From: Phascolarctos cinereus
Taxonomy: Eukaryota; Chordata; Mammalia; Diprotodontia; Phascolarctidae
DNA: 64,000 nucleotides
Assembly (NCBI RefSeq): GCF_002099425.1
Contig: NW_018344008.1
Coordinates: 14,012,001 to 14,076,000 of the forward strand
Reading direction: 5' to 3'
In this document: piece after piece, positions 23,935 through 35,289 of the stretch
How positions within the stretch are numbered: position 1 is the stretch's first letter
How the letters are laid out: each line of letters begins with the position of its first letter
Translations under genes and position numbers: made by a program
The notes under the pieces: generated by a model
What the model saw: only the letters and a program-made list of their open reading frames with translations
The model's database searches: none
What the model was told of the DNA's origin: nothing

Positions 23935-25195
23935 ATTGACAAAAACTGCTGAGAAAAATGGACAGCATTCTAGTAGGAATTACCATCAGCTCAACATCTC
24001 ATACCATACACCAAAATAAGCTCCAAATGGATATGTGACTTTAATATAAAAGGTCACATCATAAATAAATCAGAGGACCAAGGAAGAAAAAAATCTTTTG
24101 GATCACAAGAGATAAAATGGATTGCTTTGATTATGTAGATCAAAGTGGTTTTGCACAAACAAATCTACAATTAGGTCCTGATTAGTGTGAATAATGAATC
24201 CTGCAAAGAAGTCACATGAATTCAAATTTGCACTATTCAAAGTTATAATTATGTAAAATATGATAATTGGTTCCAGCCTAATGGAAATAAATGGTGCAAA
24301 TTCGAATAATGCTACCACTTTACAGGCATCATTTATACTAACAGGACCTAGCTATAATATTAGGGTGAAAAAAAGAAGGGAAATAAGCAAATAAAAAAAT
24401 GTTTGTAGCAAGTGTCTTTAATAATGTTCTCATATTCAAGATATATAAGGAATTTATTCAAACTTATAAGATTTAGAGCCTTTTCCCAATAAATAAATGG
24501 CCAAAGGATATGGCAGATTTCAAAAGAAGAAATACAAACTATCAGGAACCATATTAAAAAGGTTTGCCAAATCACTAATATTCAAAGAAAAGCAAATTAA
24601 AGAAACTTTAAGAGAAAATAATTTGGAATTATGCCCAAAAAGTTACTTAGGTGTATATACTCTTCCCACTAGCTATATCTCTGTTAGATCTATACCCCAA
24701 AGAAATTAAAGAAAGAGGAAAAGGACCTATTTGTACAAAAATATTTAGAGTAGCTCTTTTCATAGTAGCCCCAAACTGAAAAGTACAGGGAGTCTTCATG
24801 CAGAATGCTAAAGGCATTGTAGCAAATGAATGTAATGGAATCATATTGTGCTTTAAGAAGGGATTAAATGGATAGCTAACAGAAGAAACTGGAAAGACCT
24901 CTGTGAACTGATGCTAAGTGAAACGAGCAAAAGTATGCCAACAATTTATACAATAATAACATTATAGAGAAAAACGACTTTGACAGATTTTAGAACTTTA
25001 ATGAATGCAATGATAAACAATGAGTTCAGAAGAAAGAATATGTAACCTGCTCACCTTCTTGCAGAGAGGTGATGAAATTAAAATTCAGGAAGAGACATAC
25101 ATTTTCAGATATGGTCACAGTATGGATTTGTTCTGCTTGTATAGATCAATATATTAAAGGCTTTGTTTTCATTTTTATTTTTAAAATTTGTTCAA
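23935..25195 (+). mobile_element. Old L1 LINE fragment, ORF2 C-terminus and 3' UTR
   Basis: Plus-strand L1 starting inside ORF2 (ACAAAAACTGCTGAGAAAAA), with recognisable blocks CAAGATATATAAGGAATTTA and AATAAATGGCCAAAGGATAT, then GTAATGGAATCATATTGTGC and CCTCTGTGAACTGATGCTAA. The 3' UTR has GCAGAGAGGTGATGAAATT. It is strongly diverged and 5' truncated, and is split by the MITE at 24174-24348. Confidence 0.88.
24174..24348. mobile_element. Palindromic Tc1/mariner-like MITE nested in L1
   Basis: A 175-bp element with imperfect terminal inverted repeats of about 60 bp. The left arm starts GGTCCTGATTAGTGTGAATA; the right arm, reversed, starts GGTCCTGTTAGTATAAATGA, and both continue to (A/G)AATTTGCAC(T/C)ATT. 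TA dinucleotides flank both ends (24172-24173, 24349-24350), and joining the flanks at one TA restores an L1 ORF2-like sequence. There is no coding capacity. TA target and near-palindrome point to the Tc1/mariner superfamily; the family name is not known to me. Confidence 0.8.
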
Positions 25196-27079
25196 CAGGA
25201 CATGTGTGCAAAATATTGACCAAAAAAAAAAGACTTTATGGTATGTTATGCCACATTTGTCTGAATTTAATTTGTTGCTGTATAGTGGTGTTGCTCTGAA
25301 TTAAAATTCAAACATTGAACCACATTGATAAAGGAGGATGGTGAGAATGCATTGCATCAGCTTTCTACTAAAAATGAAAGCTATTTCAATTCACTGTCTT
25401 GATTGAGTATGATATCATTGATATCATGATATGATTTCTAATGATATCAATGCTGTTGGTAATGACTGGGGAATATTTATAGAAAAAATAATATAAGTGC
25501 ACATGATTTTAAGTGGATATGTATATATAGATTTAAATGTATATTTAAAATATGTATTCATATATATTTTAAATATATAATTTTAAAATCTTATATATAT
25601 TTAAATCATAGTACTGTTAAGACTAGGAACAATTTTAAAGATAATTCTTTAAAATGAAGGCATATTAACACCTCTTTTTGACAAATGAAAAATCTGTATA
25701 TAATATGTATAATATATATCAGTATGATATAATATAAAGATTTACATTTTGTCACATAACAAGTCAGGGGAGAGTTGGGACTAGAACTCAAAATGCACTC
25801 AGTAAAATATGTTTCTGTATTTAATAGCAGATTCTCTTTCTTTATGTTGTCAGGAGTTTAGGACAACATGGGACTGAGCAGAGAAGAAAGGCCCAGATGT
25901 TTGCCTCAGATTTCCTCTCTTTATCCCACTATTGCGGGGGTTGCTACAAGGGGAAATAAGTTCTTCCATTTCTGTGGGGGATATATTAGAGCATCAAGAG
26001 GTTGCCTCAGGGCTGGTGTATGACAATTTGTGGTTTGGGAGACTGGCAGAGGGCCAGTGTAGAAGGGAAATCAGCAGTTTGGATGAAAGTATATTCTTGG
26101 TGTGTATTCATATGAGAAAGAACAGACCGGGGTGGCCCTAAGGAAGAGACAGCAGGAAGAGGATGTGTCTAAGGATGCAAAAGACACCCCAGGCAAAAGG
26201 ACCTGCTTCATGACACTAAAAACCATGGTAAACATTTAATTTGTGCCTTTATATCTGAGAGTATGAAATATATCCTCGAGTTCTGAAAGAATGTGCAGAA
26301 TATATAGAAACTGACATAAATGTACATGTCAATTTCAAGAGGCCCTATGTCTTTCTTTATACAAAACAATATAACACTTCATTCTCTTCTATTTATTTAA
26401 AGTAGGTGCTTAGTAAATGACAGCAATGAAATGCCTGACAGATTTTTAAGCCAATCCATTTTCTCAGATCCCAGATTATGAGATAAACACTTACCATACA
26501 TGTGGATAAAGAGAAAGATAAAAAATTTTAAAAAGAGAAAGATAAGATGTAGAGACAAAACAGTATGAAATCAAGGGTAGGATGCCTGAGAAAGCAGAGA
26601 TGACACCAGCAGGGTGGGGCGGAAACTACAATGCCTATTTATTAAGACAGAAAATGTTGATATTACCTTATCAATATGCTTTACTTGAAAATACAATGAA
26701 TGATTTCATTTTTATATTGGATATAAAACATGCAGACATTTCTCTCAATTATTCTATATGTCAATAACAAAATCTAATAGGAAGCAATGGAAAAGGAAGT
26801 CTCATTCAAAAACTATGCCAAAATACAGAAAATATTTATGAGTTGATCTACGAAACCACACACAAGACTCTTATAGGCACAATCACAAAGTAATCCTTTG
26901 CAATAATTTAGCATCTTTGTGTCATTGGCCCTTTTGGAAGTTCAGTGAAACCTATGGCCTTTTCAGAATAATGCTTTTAAATGAATGAAATAAAATTATA
27001 AAATTAATGGGATTATAAAGGAAGCCAATTATACTGAAATATAGTTATCAATGTACTATATGCATATATATATGTAATA
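25196..27079. other. Mostly unassigned DNA
   Basis: About 1.9 kb. It holds AT-rich TATATTTAAA repeats near 25510-25610, a possible minus-strand MIR scrap at 25660-25795 split by TATAATAT sequence, and a GC-richer block at about 25850-26210. None gives a convincing gene. Confidence 0.4.
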
Positions 27080-27282
27080 GTAGGTAACATTGACACAGCA
27101 TCTACTATGTGCCAGGCAATATCCTGAGAGCTTTATAAATATTATCTCATTTGATTCTCAAAACAACCCTGGGAGGTAAGGGCTACTATTAACCCCATTT
27201 TACAGATAAGAAAATAGAAGCAAACAAAGTTTAAGTGACTTGCCCCAAGTCACACATCTATTAAGTGACTGAGGTCAGATAT
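27080..27282 (-). mobile_element. MIR SINE
   Basis: Contains CATCTACTATGTGCCAGGCA, CTCATTTGATTCTC, CCCCATTTTACAGATAAGAA and AGTTTAAGTGACTTGCCCCA, the reverse complement of MIR. Confidence 0.92.
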
Positions 27283-27422
27283 AGATGTATGTATGTGAAT
27301 TTATACATGTATACACAAACAAATGCACACAAAAGTATATGTTTATATATAAGCATATATAAATATCGCCTACACATATGCGTGTATATGTGTGTACAAA
27401 TATACATACACACACACGTTCA
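27283..27422. repeat. TATG/CACA low-complexity tract
   Basis: Alternating TATA, CATA and CACACA motifs at the end of the MIR. Confidence 0.8.
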
Positions 27423-27482
27423 TAGTCATGAGATTAAGAATCTCTGCTGAAGAAATAATGACTTAAATAACTCAGATCAGAG

Positions 27483-27718
27483 TACTCATGGGTAATCTAA
27501 ACCAATGTCATAAAAATGATGATACTACCTAAATAAGTTTACTGATTTGGTGGTATATCAGTCAAACTACCAGGGGATATTCTATCAAGCTAGACAAAAT
27601 AATAACAAAATTCATTGGGAGAAACAAAAGATCTAAATTCTCATGGGAAATAAACGGGACAGGGAGAGTAGGAATAGGGGGAGGTTTACACTTCTAGACC
27701 TCAATTATACTATAAAGT
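27483..27718 (+). mobile_element. L1 ORF2 fragment
   Basis: Blocks CATAAAAATGATGATACTAC, TATATCAGTCAAACTACCAG and TTCATTGGGAGAAACAAAAG match the mid/late ORF2 region also seen at 7020-7240. Truncated at both ends; it abuts the L3/CR1 relic. Confidence 0.85.
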
Positions 27719-28860
27719 AGAATCACAGAATTTGAGAGTTAGAAAGGGCCTCAGGCTTCATCTGGTCCATCCTCTAGGCTCAAAGGATTCCACTATAGCA
27801 TACCTGGCAAGCGTTAATTTAGCATTGACTCACAGACCTCCCCAGAGGGAGAACTCAAAACCTTTCCAGGCAGCCCAGTGTGCTTTTGTACAGCTCTGTT
27901 AGGATGTTTTTTGTCTGTTTGTTTGTTTTTGCTTTTAGTAACATTAAACCTCTTTGTAATTTCTACCCATTTTCCCTGGTTCTGCCCTCAAAGTATTAAA
28001 GAGAACAAACCTGATACGATCTTATCATGTGACAGCTTTTCAAATTTTTGCAGACAGTTTTATGTCCTACTGACTCTTCCCTAGGCTAAACATCTCCAGT
28101 TCTTTCAACCAGTCCTCCTATGTTATGTCCTTAAGACCCTTTCCTATCTTGATTTCCCCTCCTCTGGACACCATAAACTCTACCAATGTCTTTAAACTGA
28201 GACATTCAGAAGTGAAGATACTACTCCAGAAGGGGTCACACAATGTCAGAGTACAGTAGGAATATCACCTTGCTAATGCTCAAAGCTCTGCCACTCTTGA
28301 TGCACCCCAAGATAACATTAAATTTTTGTCTGCCAAATCACATTTCTGATGCATACTGGTGTTCACTAAAACACTCAGATCTTTTTTCAGAACAGCTACT
28401 AACAATATCTTCCCTAAATTAGACTTGCAAAGATGATTTTTTTGTACCCACATAGAACGAAAAGGTTTGAGAACTACTGCTTTAGAGTAGCCAGATCCAT
28501 CTGAATCCTAACTCTGCCATCCAGAGTGTTTGCTAACCCTTCTAGCTTAGCTTATCTTCAAATGTGATGAGCATTCCATCATCCATGCCTTTATCCAAGT
28601 CACAGACAAAAATGCTAAATAGCACAAGGTTAAGCATAGATGCCTGGTATAATCCTCCAGCACTTCCTGTCAAGTTGTCGATGACACTGACATTGACCAC
28701 TAATGATTGCTCTTTAAGTCAAGACATCACCTGGTTCTGAATTCATCTATCTTGTAGTCTACATTTTTCCCTCTTCTCCATAAGAATAGTATGGGATACT
28801 TTATCAAAAGGTGTCAGAGCAATTTGAGAATTGATTAGCTTATTGGTATTTGTAGTTTGG
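27719..28860 (-). mobile_element. L3/CR1 LINE relic, 3' 1.1 kb
   Basis: The plus strand begins GAATCACAGAATTTGAGAGT, the reverse of the CR1-type ATTCTRTGATTC 3' end. It then carries AGGCTAAACATCTCCAGTTC, CAACCAGTCCTCCTATGTTA, CCCTTTCCTATCTTGATT, GTCAGAGTACAGTAGGAATA and TGCTAAATAGCACAAGG, all in the order of a reversed L3/CR1 ORF2 C-terminal part. Heavily mutated. Such elements were active in early amniotes, so this is among the oldest material in the window. Confidence 0.88.
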
Positions 28861-29089
28861 GGGGGGCAGGGAAGAAAGAAAAAAAATTCACTCTCAGCTT
28901 AGGGAGAGATTTGGTAATTTATATAACCTTTGAGTCAAAAGGTATAATTGAATCATACCCCAGACTTCATAAAGAGAAAATAGTCTTTGTGAGACAGATA
29001 TAGAGGAAGGAGACAGAGCTCACTGTTACTTATGCTCATCTTCTGAGAACTCCCTCATTTTCCTCACAGACTGTGAGTCTCTTCAAGAA

Positions 29090-29222
29090 GTACTAGCTGC
29101 AGAGGGACTCAGGAAAGGTCTCATGGGAGATATGGAATCTGAGCTGATATTTAAAGGAAACAAAAGATTCTAAGGGCCATAGGTGAGGAGGTAATGCTTT
29201 CCAGGAGAGGGGGACAGCCTAT
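29090..29222 (-). mobile_element. L2 LINE fragment
   Basis: CAGGAAAGGTCTCATGGGAG, GAATCTGAGCTGATATTTAA and TTTCCAGGAGAGGGGGACAG are reversed L2 blocks. A TG microsatellite follows, and the L2 appears to resume beyond it. Confidence 0.75.
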
Positions 29223-29232
29223 GTGTGTGTGT

Positions 29233-29274
<42 letters not shown>

Positions 29275-29352
29275 CAACACATACATACACACATATATGT
29301 GTATGTTTTGTGTATATGTGTGTGTGTGTGTGTGTATGTGTGTGTGTATGTG
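29223..29352. repeat. (TG)n microsatellite, two blocks
   Basis: TG runs at about 29223-29272 and 29305-29350 are separated by CACATACATACACACATATA-type sequence. Confidence 0.95.
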
Positions 29353-29960
29353 AAAGCTACTTTAGGTAGAGCATAGAGTACATGAAAGGGAGTAATATAT
29401 AAGATTGGAAAACTGGAAATAGAAAATTTATAAAGAACTTAAAAATAATCATTAGTGTATTAGTATAAAAAGCATATATCAATTATAAACAAAATATTTC
29501 TTACTGGAAGAACCAGAGATGGTTTTGTGAAGAAAGTAGCATCTGAGTTGCTCCTTGAAGTTTGTGTCACATTTAAAGGGCAGTATGTGTGTGTTGGGGG
29601 CAGGATGAAGGAAAACAAGCAGCAATCTATGCAGAGAAAATTTTGTGGCTATTGACACAGAAGTGGACAAAGATAGTATGGATTTAGGGAACGTAAGGTG
29701 AAAGAAGGGAACAAGGCCAGATTGTGGAGGGGTTGGGATGACAGGTTGCTTTAGTAAAGTAAGCAATGTAAAGGAGCTATTACAGTTGGCAATAATATAA
29801 AAGATAGATTTGAGAGAAGAAACAGTGAAGGCAGAATGACTACTTAAGAGACTCCAAGGTAATGAGGAGTTGAATTAAAAAGGGTCACCACAGTAGGAAT
29901 GAAAAAGGACTGATGTTAAAGATAAAGAATCAATGGAAATTAACATCTGATTGGATAATG
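29353..29960 (-). mobile_element. L2 LINE fragment, continuation
   Basis: Reversed L2 signs include TCTGAGTTGCTCCTTGAAGT, GCAGTATGTGTGTGTTGGGG, AAGGCCAGATTGTGG and GCAATGTAAAGGAGCTATTA. Divergence is high and the central part is uncertain. Confidence 0.6.
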
Positions 29961-30309
29961 GAGGCAAGGAAAAGGGAGGAAACAAATCACATATGATCTA
30001 GTAGATTTTAGAAGGGAGAGGAAGGATTAGTGCTGGAGAAAAGAGGTGGAGTAAAAAAAGTGATAAATATATTCACTTTTTAATTGCTCATATTGAAACT
30101 TTTCAATACAGTTCTAGGATATTTCATAACTATTTAGAGCTCGTTGTTAAACCTATATGCTATAGTTTTGATCATTTCAAACTAAATTATTTCTATTCCT
30201 TCTCATGAGATATTGTGAGACTGATTTATTCAGTTAATGATGTTTTCCTCAACATTAGTTAAATTTTCCCAATTCATTTTGTGCCTACAGAATGTTGAAA
30301 GGATCTTAA
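29961..30309. other. Unassigned DNA
   Basis: About 350 bp; no gene or clear repeat. Confidence 0.4.
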
Positions 30310-30475
30310 TTATCATAGAGTACAACAACCACCTTCATTTTAGAGCCAAGGAAACAGAGGTTCCGAAAGGGGAAATGATTTGCCCAAAACACCCTTTTAG
30401 TTAGTTAATGGCAGCATCTGAACCAGATGCTCACGTTTCCCATGCTCTTATGATTCTATCACAGTCCTCCTAACA
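30310..30475 (-). mobile_element. MIR-like SINE
   Basis: TTCATTTTAGAGCCAAGGAA, AGGGGAAATGATTTGCCCAA and CATCTGAACCAGATGCTCAC form a degenerate reversed MIR-type element. Confidence 0.65.
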
Positions 30476-31439
30476 TTTAGCCAACTAATACATCTTTGAA
30501 AAGAGAAGAGGCAATTATAAAGTTCCAAATAAACTAACTGGGGAAATTCAATTCTCCAAATTATTTCTTCTGAACACCTACGTTAAAAATAAAAGATATA
30601 TTTGCTTTACCTCCACCTGGAATTCTTTCAAGGCTTTGGTGGACAAAAGCTGTACCTGTTCAGTGGAGGATTTGTATCAGCCATATCAGTTAAAGGAGTT
30701 GTATTCAGTTGTCATCAATGTTTTCCAAGCTAGCTTCCTTTCATTTTTTTTCCTGTTGAAATCTCTGCCAAGTACACTCTTCAACAGACACTAAAATAAT
30801 TTGGGTATTTGACATTCTATCCAAAATTTCTATGGAAATATGCCAGATTTGACATCTGTGAGAAAGTGGGTAATTTTTATTACCCACAGAGAGCAAAGGC
30901 TTAGTCTGATATTTTGCTACCTCCACACATCTCCTTAGAGAGAGTTGCTACTAGAAGACAGATAACTAGAAAACAGATTAAAAAGATGGGTGCTAAAGAA
31001 ACTTATATAACCATTTTACTATGGCCAGGAAGAGAGAAATTCTGGACATCAAAAGAGGCCGTGGCAATAGAAGAATGGAAGATATTTTTAAATATACAAA
31101 CATCTTTTTATTGCTACCACAATATTATGTCTCAAACTCCGATTTGACTAAATTTCAAAACAATTGTTTGTCTTCCCTTTCCCTACACTTAGTTTTAACA
31201 GTAAATTACTATTTCTATTTTCTCTGCAGCTCATGTTATGGGTTCACAGCATAGCATGTATATATTTTTAAACTCATAAAATATTATTATTCATAGAGAG
31301 TTAAGAATTAAAACCTCTCTTTTAAGAGTTATGCCCTGTCTTTAAAATAAAATAAGACCTATCTTCACAGATATACCTACCGAAAGAAAAGATTCAATTT
31401 ACTGAAATGGTTTTCAAGATTTTACTTGGAAAAGACCTT
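30476..31439. other. Unassigned DNA
   Basis: Nearly 1 kb without a recognised family. Two overlapping 77-residue open frames at 30914-31254 show no domain. Confidence 0.4.
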
Positions 31440-31525
31440 CTTCTACACTCAAAATACCTAACACAATACCAGCAAATAGAGTAGGTACTTAGGAGATGTT
31501 TGTTGATTTATTAATTGAACCTCAT
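31440..31525 (+). mobile_element. L2 LINE 3' end
   Basis: CACAATACCAGCAAATAGAG, GTAGGTACTTAGGAGATGTT and TGTTGATTTATTAATTG match the L2 terminus. Confidence 0.65.
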
Positions 31526-31779
31526 ATAAATTAACTGTTATGGAGGCAACAGCTTCTGTGTATGTGACACATACCTAAATATCACGTTAACAATTTGTCT
31601 CTGTATCTCAGTGTCTGGCACATTTTAGGGGAGGGGTGTTGAGAGGGGAGGGGAAGGAAGGTTGGGCAGGAGGTAATGTCCATGTGTTTTTATTGATGTT
31701 AGGAACTCTAAGCATGAAAAATTCTGTCTCTCAATGCAGATCAGCAACTAGCATGCAACTAAGTAAGGCACTGGTAAGT

Positions 31780-31880
31780 TGTAACTAGTAGTGGGTCAGA
31801 CAAGTATTAGGTGTCTGAGACAGGACTCGAAGCTAGGTTTTCCTAAGGCCAGCTCTCTGTCAACTATTCCGCATTACCTA
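31780..31880 (-). mobile_element. MIR-like SINE head
   Basis: GTCTGAGACAGGACTCGAAG then CTAGGTTTTCCTAAGGCCAG and TCTGTCAACTATTCCGCATT is a reversed tRNA-like SINE head. Confidence 0.55.
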
Positions 31881-32540
31881 TTAAGCTTCCTGGCACATAA
31901 ATTCTTTCGCCTCCTTTTCCCAAATGAGTACAACAACATATAACTATTAGTACTTTGGGGGAAAAATCTCCTTCTACACACCATCACATTCTCTAAGTCA
32001 GCCAAATTAACACATATCCACTCAGAGTCAGTCATTCAATACCTCAATAACATTCCAAGTTAGGAGTGTTTTTTTTAAATAATACTTCAACATACTTTTA
32101 TACTTCAATGGTCTAAAATATCTGTGATTTGGTCAATGTAGATACTCCTTCTAGTGATGCAAATCATTACTCTGCCAGTCCTAGGACACAGACCTGATAA
32201 ATTATATTGGCCAAAAAAAACCCCTCATCATGTATTTGTTGGCTAACCTTTGTGGTCCGTGCCTCTCGGGAAGCTCTCAAACTGTTTATCATGGAGTCTT
32301 TGGTATAAGTCTTTTCAGCTTGGCAGGATCAGATAAAGTTTCAGCTCCATCATACCACAATGAGGCATTAAATGAGGGAAAAATCTATTTTCCAATTTAT
32401 CTGACAAATGATTATTCAGCTGTTACTTGGAGCAAAAGAATGCTGTAGTCATAAAATGCCTAGATTTCAGCAAATCATGATGAAGATGTTCATATTCTAC
32501 CCTTATGGAGAAGATAAAGGATGTAGACTAGATGATAAAA
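31881..32540. other. Unassigned DNA with a distinctive block at 32220-32470
   Basis: No gene found. The 32220-32470 block has balanced composition and a few CpGs and may be an old unrecognised repeat or conserved sequence. Confidence 0.4.
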
Positions 32541-32735
32541 TAGCATAGAAGGTCGAACTCTGGAGCTGGAGTCAGGAAGAGCTGAGTTCAAATCCTGCTT
32601 CAAATACTTATTAGCTGTGTTATCTTGGCAGGTCATTTAACTTCTGTCTACCTCAATTTCTTCATCTATAACATGGGATAATGATAACACCTAACTCCCC
32701 GGGTTGTTATGAGAATAAAATGAGGTAATATTTTG
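32541..32735 (+). mobile_element. MIR SINE
   Basis: CTGGAGTCAGGAAGAGCTGA, TTCAAATCCTGCTTCAAATA, TTAGCTGTGTTATCTTGGCA and TTCTTCATCTATAACATGGG follow MIR order on the plus strand, ending GGGTTGTTATGAGAATAAAA. Confidence 0.9.
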
Positions 32736-32972
32736 TTATTATAGTTTTGTTGTTTCAGTTGTATCTGACTCTTCATGACCCCATGTGGGGTTTTCTTGGC
32801 AAAGACACTGGAGTGGTTTGCCTCCCTTCTCCAGCTCATTTTACAAATAAACAAACTGAGGCAAATAGGATTAAATGACTTTCCCAGGAGCACACAGCTA
32901 GTACAGGACTGAGGCCAAATTTGAACTCAGGTCTTTCTGATTTCAGGCCCAACACACTTTCCACTATATATA
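32736..32972 (-). mobile_element. MAR1-like SINE with RTE/BovB-like tail
   Basis: On the plus strand it starts with the RTE-like tail (TGTATCTGACTCTTCATGAC, GGGGTTTTCTTGGCAAAGAC, TCCAGCTCATTTTAC) and ends with the tRNA-derived head (TTTGAACTCAGGTCTTTCTG). It lies head to head next to the MIR at 32541. Confidence 0.93.
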
Positions 32973-32989
32973 AGCACTGGCTATGATGG

Positions 32990-33399
32990 TGATGATGATG
33001 GTAATGTAGTCACATGAATTTAAAAATGAAACGTTGTCCACTTAGAAAGAATTCTATTTGTATGTCCTGAGGACAATCATTAGCCCTTTGCTGTTTTTTA
33101 TTTTTTATGAAATGTTTACCCAATTTTTCAGATGACAAAACCTGACGTGTTATTTGACAGAATCAAAATCCAACTTTCTGATTCTTTAAGTTGCAGAAAA
33201 CATGAAATTCTGCATTGGTAAAACAAGTTTCCTCACCTGGATGTTCCCTGTATCAGTGAAGTCTCAGGTCCAGTCTCTATCCCCATTTTCCTATGACTAA
33301 GTTCAATGCTCTTTTGACTACATGGCAACCAAAAAGCTGATATGGGCTCTGACTTCATTAGCAAAATCAGTGACTAGGGAAAAAGGAGGTAGTAGTCAC
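32990..33399. other. Unassigned DNA
   Basis: About 400 bp with no recognised element. Confidence 0.4.
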
Positions 33400-33770
33400 C
33401 CTATACTCTGTCATAGTCAGAGCATGTCTGGAGTATTGTGTTTAGTTCTGGATGCCACCCTGTGAGACTGATAAACTGGTAAGCTGGATTCTGTCTACAG
33501 GAAGTTCATTAGCATGGTAGATAGCCTCAAGATTGTGCCAGAAAGAGAATCAATGGAAGGAACTGGGCATGTTTAGCTCAAGAAAGAGAATCCATAAGAG
33601 TGCAATGAAAGGTGATAAAAGATATGTGAGGAGGTACCACATGAAAAGACTAGACTTATTCTCCTTGGCCACAGAAGACAGAATTACAAGCAAATGGTAG
33701 AATTACAGAAAAGCAGATTTAGGCTTGCCATAACAACAACAAAAAAAATTAACAATTAAAGCTATTGAGA
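33400..33770 (+). mobile_element. L3/CR1 LINE fragment
   Basis: Blocks GAGTATTGTGTTTAGTTCTG, GGAACTGGGCATGTTTAGCT, AAGACTAGACTTATTCTCCT and AAGCAGATTTAGGCTTGCC translate and align in order to the ORF2 C-terminal part of L3/CR1. 3' truncated relative to the family. Confidence 0.85.
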
Positions 33771-33774
33771 ACAA

Positions 33775-33850
33775 TAGAGCATATCATAGAAGTAGAGCTA
33801 GAACAGCTCTTGGAGGGAGTTTAGTCCAACCCCGCTATTTTTCTTTTTTT
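33775..33850 (-). mobile_element. Old SINE/LINE 3' scrap
   Basis: ATCATAGAAGTAGAGCTAGA then GGGAGTTTAGTCCAACCCCG resembles the reversed ends of CR1-like or MIR-related families; interrupted by a T-rich run. Confidence 0.5.
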
Positions 33851-34039
33851 TTTTAATTCAATTCTGAACTTTAGAAATAAAACAAGCATTCCCATAACAA
33901 AGTAGAACAGGAAAAAGAGGATTGCACATGAAACTGCAAATCTATTACATACAACTTGCTTTTCCTTTTAAGTATATAACAAAATTATCATGTAACTCTT
34001 TTTCCTGTTTCTCCTGCCCTAGAGATTGCTACTATTAGA

Positions 34040-34229
34040 CACAAATATGTATGTGTATGTCTGTCTATATAAATGTGTATATATATATATATATATGTAT
34101 ACATGCATATATATTTGTATATACTTATATGCATGTACATATGTATACATATATGTATTTGCACAAATGTATGTGTATGTATATAAAGATGTATATCTGT
34201 ATATATAAAACATTTATGTAAAACCATAC

Positions 34230-34288
<59 letters not shown>
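34040..34288. repeat. TATG/TA low-complexity region
   Basis: TATGTATG-like motifs, two (TA)n runs at about 34078-34097 and 34228-34287, and ATATAC spacers. Open frames rich in Tyr, Ile and His here are artefacts. Confidence 0.95.
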
Positions 34289-34439
34289 CCATTTATTTTT
34301 TCTTTCTCTGGATGCAGACAGCATCTTCCTTCTTAGGTCCTTTGTAGTTAATTTGGGTATTAATAATAGTCCAAATGACTTGGTTGCTCAAAGTTGTTCT
34401 TAAAACAATATTGTTGCTATTGAATACAATGTTCTTTTG

Positions 34440-34540
34440 GTTCTGCTCATTTTTCAAATGAGGAAACTGAGGTCTAAAGAATTTCAGAGACTTTCATAAA
34501 GTTGTAATAAGTAGCCAAGCTAGGAGTTGCACTAGTGGAA
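34440..34540 (-). mobile_element. MIR SINE fragment
   Basis: TTTTTCAAATGAGGAAACTG, AGACTTTCATAAAGTTG and TAGCCAAGCTAGGAGTTG match a reversed MIR centre. Confidence 0.7.
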
Positions 34541-35289
34541 CCTTTCTTCAAATCTTCATGTCTTCAAGATTTGATGACATTTTGTAAGTAACAAGGAATA
34601 GTGTAGATAGTATTCTTGTTCATGTATGGGTTGAACTAGACAGCTAATCTTCAGGTGATTGCAATAGCTGACTACATGGTCTCTAAGGTTCTCCTTCAAT
34701 TCTGTGAAATTGACAAATTTACATATTGACAAATTCATATTAAGTTGCATATGACTGATATGAGATTATTTCTACTGAGCAGGTTTAGATAGGAGACAGG
34801 GAACTAGGCAACTGGAAGGCAAACAAAAGGCAGAAAGCATGTATACAGAAATCTGGGACTTCAGACAAACTTTATTTACTTCATAATTTTGCACAAGACC
34901 AGGCCTAGATGTAAGAATTGAGTAAAATGTATCCTACAAGGTGTTATTTTCTTGAGTTGCTCTTTGCAAGTGCTAGGTTCTATATTTTATATCTCAACAA
35001 GTTGAAGGATGGAGAAGGAAGTTCAAAATGAAATGGTAAGTTTTTCATTGCTTTCTGATTATTGGTTAGGGAGTACCAAAGCATAAGAAAACAGCAGACA
35101 TTAATTTTGACTCTACCCTAATATTCAGTAGTCTTTGTGAATTGTAGTTGACTTTACAAATACTAAATAGAAAAATACCTTTAAGAACTTAACTTTTTGA
35201 CTGACCCCCCATCCTTCACGTATTTCTTTATGCTATAGCATTCCATCTAATTAGATTTTACATATGTCTTATAAAGAAGTATATTATTT
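34541..35289. other. Unassigned DNA
   Basis: About 750 bp with no recognised element or gene. Confidence 0.4.

Noticed and set aside
33988-34248. Tyr/Ile/His-rich open frames on both strands
   Set aside because: Translations of TATG and TA low-complexity sequence.
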